A stretch of 64,000 nucleotides of DNA from Panaeolus papilionaceus. Lineage: Eukaryota > Basidiomycota > Agaricomycetes > Agaricales. How positions within the stretch are numbered: position 1 is the first letter of the stretch; each line of letters begins with the position of its first letter. The translations under genes were made by a program, and so were the position numbers. The notes beneath the pieces were generated by a model. The model was not told the origin of the DNA and did no database searches. It saw only the letters and a list, made by a program, of their open reading frames with translations. The DNA lies in assembly GCA_015501605.1 (NCBI GenBank), contig JADNRZ010000014.1, positions 806,001 to 870,000 of the forward strand, read 5' to 3'. Of the stretch, positions 1 to 10,715 are shown piece by piece.

Positions 1-1236
1 AAGGGCATCCTTGATCAACTCTTCATCGCAACCAAGGTATGGTGCTGGAGTCAACCCCTCATCCCAAGCGCCCAAAGCTAATGCCGTCGTGTAGTATAGC
101 TCTCCACAGAAGTTGAGAGATGACGGGGTTGAACAGAAGATCATGTATGTCGGAAATAGTGCAAAGACCCTTTTCCTCAGCGTCGAGGCCTCCTTAAAGA
201 ACCTTCGAACGAGTTACATTGATTTAATGTATATTCACTACTGGGACTTTAACACCAGTGTTGAGGAAGTCATGGGCGCTTTGCATGCACTGGTTTTGCA
301 GCGCAAGGTTATATACCTAGTATGCATTATTTAAGTGATTCAAATTACACAATTAAGCCTCTTTCTTCCTCCAGGGAATCTCCGACGCCCCAGCATGGGT
401 CGTTTCCAAGGCCAATCAATATGCCCGAGACCACGGGTTGACTCCCTTTGCGGTTTATCAAGGGCAATGGAACATCATGGATAGGTCGTTCGAACGCGAC
501 ATCATACCTACGCTGAGGAACACGCTTTGACCCCATTCGTGATCTACCATTCGAACGGGATATCATCCCTATGGCGCGTTCGGAGGGTAAGAACGCTCCA
601 TTTTCGAGTTTTGGTTCATCCAACCTCCTGGGTTTGTAGGCTTAGCACTAGCGCCTTGGAACGTTTTGGCTGCAGGGAAGATCCGCACGGACAAGGAGGA
701 AGAAAAACGTCGGATGACGGGAGAAAACGGCCGGACTATTTGCTCTGCTGAATGGAAGAGAAACGAGAAAGAGAGGGAGGTGTGTAAAGCGCTTGAGAAG
801 GTTGCAGAGGAGGTTGGCGCAAAAAGTATCACAGCAGGTGAGTGAAGCGTCGAGTTCCCGAAATCAAGCTCTGGAGCAGATAGGATCTCATTTTGCGCAG
901 TCGCTATTGCCTACCTCATGCAGAAGGCACCGTTTGTCTTCCCTCTGGTCGGAGGACGCAAGGTTGAGCACCTGTTAGACAACGTCAACGCTCTTGAGAT
1001 CACGTTAAGCAAGGATCACATCAAGTACCTTGAAAGTATCGTTCCATTCGACCCAGGATTCCCGACCACTATGATTGTACGTCACAGTTTTTACATTGTT
1101 TATTGCACAGGCACGTCGTTGACCAAATATCCATTTCTAGGGAGATGGCACTGAGACCAGTCAATTCGTCAAATACGCCGCATGCATTGACGAAAAACCC
1201 CGTCTTGAACCGGTTGCACCTCACCGGGATAGCTAG
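1..1236 (+). pseudogene. Aryl-alcohol dehydrogenase-type aldo-keto reductase, disrupted, 5' end outside window
   Basis: Reads as a fungal aryl-alcohol dehydrogenase (NADPH-dependent aldo-keto reductase acting on aromatic aldehydes and alcohols). Exon pieces joined at clear GT-AG introns give typical family blocks: LRTSYIDLMYIHYWD, a GISDAPAWVVSKANQYA segment after the intron ending near 374, LALAPWNVLAAGKIRTD after the intron at about 586-640, and [22 protein letters not shown] near 905-965. The last exon ends at TAG 1234-1236. The break lies at about 432-585, where a diverged second copy of the LTPF..Y / FERDIIP stretch follows the first with a 61-bp offset in its second half. This brings an in-frame TGA (near 528) and a frame change. 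All other splice sites look intact, so the damage appears confined to this point. The gene start lies left of the window. A functional product would need splicing I cannot see. Confidence 0.8.
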
Positions 1237-1582
1237 GGCCGTGTCCAAGTGGATTAGAAATGTACATGTATTATTTGTCTGAATGCGATAAGTACAATTT
1301 GTTGTATTATCTGTCCAGATAGCCCCCTAGAAACCCTTTAATATAAGTCGTGGCGGTCATATTTTCAAAAGTTGGAATAAAGAAAAGTGTCTGTCATGAA
1401 TAGCGGAGTGCGATGTGGTGTGGTGGATTCGGTGATGATGAGTTGGCATGCTGAGGACGACAATGGGGGTACGCATGAGTATGATCAAAGAAAAACAGGC
1501 TAAGGTTTTACAAACGCCACGTTAATCACATCTACCTTTGATACATAAAACGTGAAAGACGCACCCGTCATCGATCATCACA
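1237..1582. other. Intergenic, convergent 3' ends
   Basis: Shared downstream region of the aldo-keto reductase relic (+) and the bestrophin-like gene (-). I see no gene, repeat or RNA in it. Confidence 0.5.
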
Positions 1583-3847
1583 TCACCCTTTCAGCTTCCC
1601 CACCGTATGTCTTCTTCTCGGTTTCCTTGTCGCATAATCGACCTTCTTCCAAGACTTGACCATGGTGTTTCGCACATGGTGTAAGTCACTGTCTTGCATC
1701 TGACTTAACTCGAGGGCAGTTTTGTCAAGGCATGGTGCAAAAGGTTTGTTCCTTGATTTCCATGTGTTAGTCAATGACCTTATGGATGAGGATTTGTATG
1801 ATGTGGTCAACTTACCACTCATTGAGGAAATAGCGATCAGTGAGGGGACTCTTATACTGCGCGCACATAATAATCAGGATATTACGAGGGATAAGTGAGG
1901 AGGGGGCACTTACAGTTGTGATAGCATGCAGGTCTCGGTGAAGGCGGAAGCAGAAATCGTCGAGATCTGAAAGCGCAATGATGAGCAAGCACGCATACAT
2001 GGCGCAATTTCATCAAGGAGACACGTACCCAGGTCATTTTCGTCGTAGTTGAATGGATTCTCGCTGAAAAAGGGTTAGCACCTCTTAATCGTCCATACTA
2101 ATACTAATAGATGATACCTACATCTCTTGGCCAATTTCGAGGAACCCAAGGAGCAAGAAAGACGTGAAGAAGGTCGCGACGATGGTAATGTATCCAAACG
2201 CAGTGTAAATTTGAAACTGCAAATAAGTAAAAGATATGTTCAGTCATACTGATCACCTAGACCCTAACGAGCAAACTTACTGGTAAGAGAATCAGGTATA
2301 TACCTAAGGTCACTTGGAGGTGCACTTGATAAGCCCAAGGGAGAGGAGTGTTGCAGATCCTCTCCAAATTTGCAATGGTATCTTGGAGCATAAGCAGGTT
2401 GCTCGTCATAGCACCGGCAATCTGTTGGTCGATATGATTCTCTCGCATCAGGACTGAAAATATAATGAGTGAAGCTGCGACAAGAAAATGTGGGATATGA
2501 TAACGTACGTGCAGAGTAACTGTCGGCAAAAAGCAGGAGAAAATGGAGGTTAACCAACAAGCCTTGACAGATAGAGCGTTTAATCACGTACTCGGACAAA
2601 ACCAACGCAATCTGCATCGGAACGTCACTCTCGACAATATCCGCATACGCTCTTCTCCTGTTCCTCTTCTGCGCAGGCGGCTTGCCACCACATATCACAA
2701 AATGATACACCCACACAAAACACTTGAAAACCGGGAAGTAATCCGAGACGCACACATCAGGAGGGTCACGGTGCGGCTTGAGGTTCTCCTTGCACGAAAT
2801 CTGGGGCATGACGGACATAGGATCGGGTTCCTTTTCATTTTCGTCCTCTGTGCTGATGGAAATAGAGATAGGACTAGGGAATGGATCGCTGAACTTCTCA
2901 GATGAAGATGATTCATCCGATGTGGTGTTGGCCCTCCTCCTCCCCTCGACGAAAGTTCCTTCTGATACATATTGTGCACGACGTAGGTCTGGGCGGTTTA
3001 GTATGGGCGGTGTTTCGGTGACAGGAGAGATTGGTCGGCTTTCGAGGTTGTAGTCGTCATCTCGCTTCCAGAATAGGGGTAGACGGCTTTCTGGATCTTG
3101 GTGAGTCCCTGGAGGGCATTTGTCGTTGGCGTATTTGGGTAGGAAGGCGACGAAGGGGTACAGGTCTTCGTAATGGATGCCTGGTTCACCTCGCAGAAGG
3201 TGCTAGAGCATCACGGTTGGCTGAGAGCAATGGTAGGAGTTGTAATGCAGACATACCTTGACGGATACAGCATAAGCTTGAATCTATTGAAAGGATCGCA
3301 GATATCAGTATTCCCTTACATCTACACGGGACTATGTTTTACATACCAAGTTTACCATCGTCTTTTTCTCGGTCATCACCTGGATCCTGGACCATTTCGG
3401 CCTGCCCTTCTTCACACGTCGCTCCTCGGGTACATGAATCCAAATCTGAGAGCAAGTCAATGTGAAATACATGAAGCTGATGGGCAAGATCATTACCAGC
3501 TCAGCTAGGTGTCTGGATGCCACCATGATATCCGTCCACATCTGTCGGCCATCCTGGTACTTCTCATACGCGGACGTGGTCCTGAAAGTGATCACCAAAC
3601 CCAGGACAATACCAAGTACGGTGAGCATTTGGTTTGAAACACCAAGATGGATAGGTGTTTTGGCAGAAACGAGTGTAACAACTGTAAAATAAATTGATAT
3701 TAGAAATACAAGGTGGGGAGATCATCGAAACGGCGTACCAGTTGACACCGAGGTATAGAACAAAACCTGAGGGAAGATGTCGTCAATGACTGTGGCCCGA
3801 AACCTCTTCCCCGTCCATATTAAAAAGAGCGGGTTCGTAGTGACCAT
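1583..3847 (-). CDS. Bestrophin-like (UPF0187/YneE-type) anion channel
   Basis: Membrane protein of the fungal/bacterial bestrophin-like family, whose members form anion (chloride) channels. The first exon (ATG 3845-3847) gives MVTTNPLF..W followed by ATVIDDIFPQVLFY. The next exon holds the family block MLTVLGIVLGLVITFRTTSAYEKYQDGR with WTDI. It is followed by QIWIHVP, EKKTMVNLV, a short exon IQAYAVSVK, and a long exon from about 3205 to 2513 that begins HLLRGEPGIHYEDLYPF and ends in IALVLSEYVIKR..FADSYS. Later exons encode REN.IDQQIAGAMTSNLLMLQDTIANLERI with a hydrophobic LGIYLILLP, FQIYTAFGYITIVATFFTSFLLLGFLEIGQEM, and LDLDDFCFRLHRDLHAIT. These match the conserved order of the family. The long exon carries a Ser/Glu-rich loop expanded relative to bacterial members, as in fungi. 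About nine exons; the exon near 1812-1860 and the C-terminal exon are the least certain. Substrate is inferred from family only. Confidence 0.85.
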
Positions 3848-5209
3848 TCTGCGCCTACGTTGACTCCAAGGAGGAGGGAAAGGATGCGATCGAAGCTCAA
3901 GAGGTGGGTGCACGAGCCAAGCACGAAGGGCGATGATGGCTTTATATGATATCTAATATTAGTCGCGACATATCTTCCGGTGTCCGGAGGGCAAGATTGC
4001 ACAGAACCGGCCAAAAATGTATTGAGCTCTCCGGAATCGTACTCTGATGCATACAAAGCTGCCTATCCCTGGCACACGTTTCAAGGATTTGCCCACAGTG
4101 TAGATTAAATGGCTCCTCGCGGCGGCATGTTGGAGCGTAAATAGAGTGGAGGATCTCCCATAGAAAAAGAAAGAAGTTCCTGAGGCGATGAGGGTACTTG
4201 GTTGAAACGTGCAGCTCTATAAGCCATTTCCGAGAAAGATAGGTCAAACAGGAAGACCTTTCCGGGAACCACAGCCATAACGACAAAGCTGCCCAGCAGT
4301 GATAAATGAGATCTCCAGCGCGTCTTTAAACCCGTGCTTGAGAACACGCTGATAGATGATCATCGAGGTTCAAAGAAGCCTGCTCTGATACATTAGCTAT
4401 TGTTGGAAACCAAGCGAGGCAAGACTGTATTGCCAGAACGAGCCAGCGGCAAATGACAACCTCCGAGTGTTCAAATATAGACTTTCATGAGAGAATCAGA
4501 GCTTTATTGAGAAGAAACAGACTTCATAACGTCCATTTACTGGTAAATAGCACGAGTCTTGGCCCAGGTGAGGCGCAATCAGAGGCCATGTTCGTCGAAG
4601 GCATTGGTGGTCACGAACAAAACTGATGCGCAGTGGATGACAACGAACAGGTAGTTTCCATATATGGCAAGAAAGGTTCGGGGTCTTCACCCGTCTCGCC
4701 CTTGGACTTTCGCCTCTAACACTGATGCAGACTTCTTAGTAGTCAGACGATGTATGATAACTAACAAATACTGCAGTTAATCGATTAAGAAAGGAGCGTG
4801 TATGTGTATTTTTAAGCTAAATTCCGAATTACAACAGTGACAAGCCGAATACTAGATCCCCTCAAGCGCCGGTCATGGTTACACCTTTCAGACTCTCGAC
4901 TGCTTCCTTAATACTTATGATGGTCTTGAAACGATGCCTTTGAAGTATAAACCACATCAGTGAGCGGCTTGGATAGGTTCATGATCAACGTTCAATGTTC
5001 AACTTCCATATTAATGATCATTACCTTGTTCCTGGAATGGTTCATAGATAATGGTCCTAATTTGGCGCAACTGATCCAGCATTCAAAGATAAAAAAAATT
5101 AGACATTCAGGGAATTTCAGAATCAAATTCGAAGGAAAAAGCGATAATATTACAATGAATTCCGCAACTTCTCCCTTCTCATAGTAAAGGGGCATTCTAC
5201 AACTATGAC
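3848..5209. other. Intergenic, 1.36 kb
   Basis: Upstream of the bestrophin-like gene (-) and downstream of cyclophilin (-). Open frames here (for example 4105-4347 on the minus strand) show no recognisable domain and no plausible splice chain. I see no repeats. Confidence 0.4.
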
Positions 5210-6186
5210 CTAAACAGTACCAGATTTGGTGATAGTGACCTTCTTGCTGAGCTTGCCGGAAGAGGAGCCGTAGCTCTCAATCTTCTTGACAATTTCAAAA
5301 CCTTCAACGACCTCACCTGGGGATTTATAACGAATTGAGTATATTATAACCAGAGTCAGGTGGGCTGTGATCTATACATACCGAAGACAACATGGGCACC
5401 ATCTAACCAAGAGGTGACAACGGTGGTGATGAAAAATTGTGATCCGTTGGTGTTCTTTCCGGCGTTAGCCATGGAGAGAAGACCTGGCTTGCTGTGCTTG
5501 AGCTGGAAGTTCTCGTCTATGTAGTACCATCATCAGCCCTAGATATCAAACGTGAAGCGGTAAATGATACACACCGGCAAACTTCTCGCCGTAGATCGAC
5601 TTTCCACCAGTTCCATTTCCTTTTGTGAAGTCACCTCCCTGGAGCATGAAGTTGGGGATCACACGGTGGAAGCTAGATCCCTCGTATCCGAAACCGTTCT
5701 GTCCCGTGGCAAGTTCACGAAAGTTGCGAGCGGTTTTGGGGACAACGTCATCGTAGAGCTTGAAAGTAATGCGACCAAGAGATGCGCCGTCGGCGGAGAT
5801 GTCGAACTGGTAGATAAAAGAATATCGTGATAAGTTGTCAAGTTCAAGCACAATCCATAATTCAGACGACGAAATTGGCTAGTCCGCCCCTCCACTTTGG
5901 CGGACAAACCTGAACTGATCGCCTCTCATGGTGACCCGATTTGCATCGATTGTTCAGGTTCAATTTCGGAAATGAAATCAAAGGATGCAAGGGTAAGAGA
6001 GATGATGACAGGCGATTGCGATAATCGAACCTTCCCTCGAAGCGCGTCATGCCCTGAAGGCACGATGATTTTGGCGCGTGAACAAAGATCGCTCTTCAGG
6101 ATAGACGATCGCAACGAGGAAACGGTTCCTGAAAGCACCAGAAAGATAAAATAACAAGATAAAAGACTCACGAAGACGTTGGACAT
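5210..6186 (-). CDS. Cyclophilin-type peptidyl-prolyl cis-trans isomerase (cyclophilin A class)
   Basis: Single-domain cyclophilin that catalyses cis-trans isomerisation of Xaa-Pro bonds and binds cyclosporin. No targeting peptide is seen, so it is probably cytosolic and nuclear. The first exon is only MSNVF (ATG at 6184-6186) followed by a roughly 365-bp first intron. The next exon, starting with acceptor TTTATCTACCAG near 5807, continues [20 protein letters not shown]. All hallmarks are present: [16 protein letters not shown] with the catalytic Arg and substrate-binding Phe, NTNGSQFFI, and [10 protein letters not shown] with Trp and His of the cyclosporin pocket. It ends VTITKSGTV and TAG (5210-5212). 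Length of about 162 residues is normal. A TATA box lies about 60 bp upstream of the ATG. The long first intron right after five codons resembles the leader introns of highly expressed fungal housekeeping genes. Confidence 0.95.
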
Positions 6187-6244
6187 TGTAGATGAAGGTG
6201 TAGATTGAAGTTGATGTGAAATGAGACGAAAGGACGGCCTCTGT

Positions 6245-6252
6245 CTTTATAC
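6245..6252 (-). promoter_or_regulatory. TATA box of cyclophilin gene
   Basis: GTATAAAG on the minus strand, about 60 bp upstream of the cyclophilin ATG. Confidence 0.5.
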
Positions 6253-6716
6253 TGGTGAGCGGAGAAACCGGCTGTTACCGAGCACCACTCATCACTTGAA
6301 ATCAGATTACCATCCACCCTAGACAGTTTTTTTTTATCTGAAAAAAGAAATAAAATAGGTAAAATATTAGAAAATATATTTCATGAATGTTCAGAGCTGG
6401 CATGGGAAGTCAGTCTCCAAAATATCTGGGAAGTACCATGGAACAAGGTATAATTTCTTATGATGATGAGACATTCTGCCCTGTGCTCCTAGACCGCCCA
6501 GAGAAGGAAATTAAAAACAGCACAAGGTCTTTGGCATTCCATCGTCTTCGATAGATGAAACACACAGGGGTTGACGGGCGGTGATAAGATCCCGAGATAA
6601 GATAATATTCAAACCCTATGACGTAATCGGCAAGATTGAGACCCGTCCATGTGTTGGTCCGTGCACCATTCCTCGTCATACTAACTACCAGGAGTTGAAC
6701 ATCCTCCGAGCCTATC
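6253..6716. other. Divergent intergenic region between cyclophilin and methionine permease
   Basis: Contains the upstream regions of both genes, including a poly-T/poly-A stretch at about 6327-6345. No further gene seen. The open frame at 6458-6850 (-) is antisense to the first permease exons. Confidence 0.4.
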
Positions 6717-9023
6717 ATGGCAGTACAGGGACATGATGTCGGAGAATCTGCTCCATTGTTGGGAGCAGACATAAGAGAACCCAGAGTTGTTGGTTCCGCA
6801 GTGGACGGCGTAGCCATAAGTCGATCACAGGGTGACGGTGAGCACACCATGAACTGTGTTGAGCAGCCAGCAAAGTCTTACGCCTGATAACGAGCCACAG
6901 AGGATGACCAAGGCGAAAGCTACGACAACGTTCCAAAGGAAAAGAGGCAACTGGGTCTTGAAATTCAACCTCATTGTCTTTTATACCCTGCTCACACGTG
7001 TTGCCACCTCATTGTCCAGGTCTTTTTAGTGCTGCTTTTCTTATTTTCAACCGCGTTATCGGAACGGGGTCTGTCTTCCCTTAATAGCATGATAACGTCT
7101 CCGTTGAGGCCCGTTGCAGAATTTATGCAACACCTAGCAATATTCTACGCGCTTCAGGGAGCGTCGGTGTCGCCCTCATCATGTGGCTCGTCGGGGCACT
7201 CATAGCTGCTTGTGGAACCGCCGTCTATATTGACTTGGGGACGGTATGCCCAAATAATGTCCTCAATATGCACCATCTCATTTCAAGCATAGGGACTACC
7301 AAGAAGTGGCGGCGAGAAGAATTATCTGGAGTTCATTTACAGGCGTCCCAAGTTTATGGCAACTTGTATTTTCACAGTCTATACCCTGATCATGGGGACT
7401 GCAACAGCAAATAGTGTGGTTTTCAGTGAATGTATGCGCGTTTTTTCTAACTGGATTTTCTTGGCCTGACATTCCTACTTCACAGACCTTCTACATGCTT
7501 TCGCCATTGAACCCACATACCTTCATACCCGACTGGTTGCATTTTTATGCCTAACATTTGTTTGCTTCATCCATGGGACATGCCTTAAATGGGGACTTCG
7601 CGTCCAAAATACCCTCGCTGCATTCAAACTTGTCGTGCTTGCTCTCATTTCATTTTCGGGCATCCTTTCCCTCGCAGGTGTACCTGCATTTAGGGTAAAA
7701 CCAGAATATGAACAGCCAGACAATTTTAAATGGCATAAATTCTGGGAAGGGAGTGGTACAGGGATGAACGCCTTCGTCAGCGGACTCTACAACGTCATCT
7801 GGTATGTTTTATTCCCATATTGCACCTGTATTATGGATTAAACAGCTGATACTGGAGTTCAGGTCATTCATTGGCTACTCCAATGCGAATTACGCCCTCT
7901 CGGAGGTCAAAGACCCGGTCCGGACGATTAAACGAGCTGCACCACTGGCAATGGTGTCTGTTTCCACTGTCTACCTATTCATCAACATTGCGTATTTTTC
8001 TGTTGTCTCCAAGGCTGATATTTTGGGTAGTCGAAGAATTGTGGCGTAAGTAAAGGTCATTCATTATATTTGCAATACACCCGCTCATTTTGCTTCATAG
8101 CGCTCTATATTTCCGAAATTTGTTTGGATCTACGACAGAAAGAGTACGTTATGATTGACCTTGTTTTACTCATTGCGCTAACTACCACCAGGCTCTCAGC
8201 GGTTTCATTGCACTCTCAACGCTAGGGAACCTCCTTGCTGGACAATTTTCTCAAGGCAGAGGTAACGATGGCCTGGTCTGCGTGCGATTGTTTGTACTTA
8301 CACCATACTCAGTGATCCAGGAACTTGGTCGAGAAGGCATTCTTCCGTATTCGTTCATTTTTGCTAGCAACAAGCCGTTCAACGCACCCCTTGCTGGCCT
8401 CTTTATTCAATACCTCGTCTCATGCACCTTTCTTTTGGCGGTCCCAGCAGGCGATGCTTACTTATTCTTAATATCACGTCAGTTGTCTATCCTCTCTTCT
8501 CATCTTCGCCGCCCATCTAACCTTTTCTGACCCCAGTATCCTCCTATTCGCTATCTCTGATTAATACCCTCGTCGCACTCGGGCTTTTGCTACTTTACTC
8601 ACGCGCATATAGAGTCTGGGATTGGAACCCTCCATTTAGGGCACCCAAATTTATCATTGTTCTGTTCTTGCTGTCGAATTTGTTTTTGGTGTTCGTGCCA
8701 TTCTTGCCACCGAAGCAGGGGAAACATGGGACATATAGGGATTTGCCGTATTGGGTTTGTAATGTGTTTGTATTTTTTTTGCTTTATAACTGATTTTCTG
8801 CAATGCGATATAGGCTCACCCAGTTAGCGGCTTTGCGATTTCGTTGTTTGGGGTTGCGTATTGGTATATCTGGAGCGTGTGGTTACCTAGGAGAAATGGG
8901 TACAAGTTACAGAGGAAGTGGGTGTTGCAGGACGATGGCGTTTCAAGATCGGTGTTCAAGAAGATTCCAGTTGGGGAGGTTGATTATCGGGAGGAGGAGA
9001 GAGAGGGAACGGGAGGTTTGTAA
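6717..9023 (+). CDS. MUP1-type high-affinity methionine permease (APC superfamily amino acid transporter)
   Basis: Plasma-membrane amino acid/proton symporter of the LAT/MUP1 branch. ATG 6717 starts a hydrophilic N-terminus (GESAPLLGADIREP) that splices into ESYDNVPKEKRQLG, the usual junction just before the first helix. Helix 1 is split by an intron: FLIFNRVIGTG then IYATPSNILRASGSVG, carrying the GTG substrate motif of the APC fold. Further exons give TGLPRSGGEKNYLEFIYRRPKF, ALISFSGILSLAGVPAF, a SFIGYSNANYALSEVKDPVR block, GFIALSTLGNLLAGQFSQGRVIQELGREG.LP, ASNKPFNAPLAGLF and PPFRAPKF. The C-terminus after the last helix ends at TAA 9021-9023. About 560 residues and eleven exons, with no break seen. 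It converges on the GPI-type gene only about 150 bp downstream. Methionine specificity is inferred from the MUP1-like motif set; cysteine or a related substrate is possible. Confidence 0.88.
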
Positions 9024-9170
9024 AGATGTATCGTTGTGCGAGTTAATGACATGATGTTTTACATACAGAAGACAGGAGCAAACGTTGCGATCGTGATACT
9101 ATTACTTGAAAGGTCCAAGGTGCCAATGAGAAGAAGTCCGAAGTTCACGTGCGGTCGACCCATCTGAGGT

Positions 9171-9846
9171 TCAAAGGGCAAAAAAGGCTAATCCGGCGAT
9201 CAGGAACACAGCGTAGTATGCTGGATGGACACCTGTGTTTTTGGACATCAGTCACTACCGATCTCTGAATTAGACGAGCAAAACAACGACCTTTAGCATG
9301 CATTGCGTTGCCAGAACTTCCGCCATTTCCGCCACTACTAGTAGGCCTACCAGTAGGACGACCCGTCGGATCCGGATTGGTAGGTTTAGGGAGATTAGGC
9401 TCATAACACCCATCGCTCACAGCGTTCTGTGAAGCCTCAATTTTACAAGCCGTCGCACCCGCATAGTTATTATCCGTCCTTATAATAGAGCACGTCGTCA
9501 AATACGACCCATCGCCACCTCTTCCCGTCAAGCATATAAATATCCTTCCTAGGGTATTATCAACGGGCCAATCTGCACCTCCGTATCTCTCGAAACTGGA
9601 GCTGAAGTAGTTGATGGATGTAGTGGTGTTGAGGTGGACTTGCATGACGCCTGCCACGTCTGCCTTTGTGCCGACACAGGCGATGTCGATGCGGTTGGGG
9701 TTGAGGGCTTCAGGGTAGTAACACCATGTCCCGGCGTTGTTCTTTTCGACCCAGTCTTGACCTCGTTGGACGGGGGTGTTAAAGGCGGCGTATACGGTGG
9801 TGAGGAGGGTTAGAGCGGTGATCAGAGACGCGAGAGGGCGAAACAT
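9171..9846 (-). CDS. Secreted, probably GPI-anchored protein of unknown function
   Basis: I do not recognise the main domain. ATG at 9844-9846 opens a signal peptide (MFRPLASLITALTLLTTVYA) followed by a roughly 140-residue extracellular domain with about six cysteines (WCYYPE, IACVGT, FICLTG, TTCSIIR, ATACKIE, DGCYEP). Next comes a low-complexity Pro/Thr/Gly/Ser linker with a PTGRPTGRPT repeat. A GT-AG intron (about 9233-9290) then joins a final exon encoding a short spacer and the hydrophobic tail YYAVFLIAGLAFFAL followed by TGA. Signal peptide, Ser/Gly-rich linker and hydrophobic tail with nothing after it is the layout of a GPI-anchored cell-wall protein. Without the splice, the frame would run on into a charged tail, so the spliced form is preferred. 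It is convergent with the methionine permease. Confidence 0.75.
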
Positions 9847-10007
9847 TGTACCTAGGAGGTGGAGTGGAATGTGGGTATCGCTTTGAGTATGTACAGCGTA
9901 TTTTAAGTCTATTGAAGGGGTATGTGTACTCTTTGCGGGAGGGTGAAGTGACAGCATGCACCTTGAACGAGGCTCGTGCGGAGGATAGATTTAATTCATT
10001 TGATGTA

Positions 10008-10288
10008 TGGTGCCACCAGCCTAGTCACCACCAATTTGTGACAAATGTTGCAACATCTCCCAAATTCCCCCTTTTTCTTATTCCTCTGGTAAAAATGCTT
10101 ATTTTAGGTGTAGGAACAAAATGTCCAGAGGGATTTTTGTTTGGATGAAAACTGAGCGAGTTGAAACTTTTTCTCCAGCCCAAATTGGCGCCTCCCTGCC
10201 AGCTCCCTGCTGTTGCTTGCACTATGCGGAGTCCCTCCAGCCAGTTGGCGTCTGTACAAAAGTGGTGGTGACTAGGCCGGTGGCACCA
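10008..10288. mobile_element. 281-bp MITE with about 32-bp terminal inverted repeats and TA target duplication
   Basis: The left end TGGTGCCACCAGCCTAGTCA (10008 on) and the right end read on the minus strand from 10288 (TGGTGCCACCGGCCTAGTCA) match over about 32 bases with two mismatches and one indel. Both ends are flanked by TA (10006-10007 and 10289-10290), as for Tc1/mariner-type insertion. The interior is non-coding. It sits between the GPI-type gene and the AA9 gene. The superfamily is inferred only from the TA duplication. Confidence 0.8.
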
Positions 10289-10536
10289 TAGGGATGGGGC
10301 ACGTCGGACGACGTATTGAATATGTGCTATTGTGCCTCTCCTCGCCCAGTTGTCTTGGCCAATTAAACCGACTTATATATTGCGGAATTTAGCTATGACA
10401 ACTTCATTGAGATTAAGGGATTTAGAACGTAAATCTCTATTAGTGAGTCCACCAGGGCTCGATCCAAAGTGGGTAAGGTACATGCTACGTACGAGGCACT
10501 GCCCGTCTACTTGAGATAAGTACATAAAAGATACAG

Positions 10537-10558
10537 TGAATGAATGAATGAATGAATG
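10537..10558. repeat. (TGAA)n microsatellite
   Basis: About five and a half copies of TGAA, just downstream of the AA9 stop codon, probably in its 3' UTR. Confidence 0.8.
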
Positions 10559-10715
10559 GGGTGATACAGGAAAATGAAGCAAGCAAAGAAAGGCATGTTG
10601 TTGTACAAGAGCGGAAGGCAGCACAGCTGCGGGGTCTGGGTGCCGTCTTTTGAGGTTTTGGGACGGGATGTGCCGGATGTGCACAGAAAGGTACCTGATC
10701 TGCACCAGGTGTTTA

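Noticed and set aside
779..793. GGTGTGTAAAGC resembling the array core at the right edge
   Set aside because: It lies in coding sequence (EVCKALEKV of the aldo-keto reductase) and lacks complementary arms.
4105..4347. Minus-strand frames upstream of the bestrophin-like gene as an extra 5' exon
   Set aside because: The bestrophin family N-terminus is already complete from the ATG at 3847 and no splice join to these frames was seen.
6458..6936. Minus-strand frames over the permease 5' end
   Set aside because: The plus strand gives the methionine permease N-terminus with proper splices, so these are antisense shadows.
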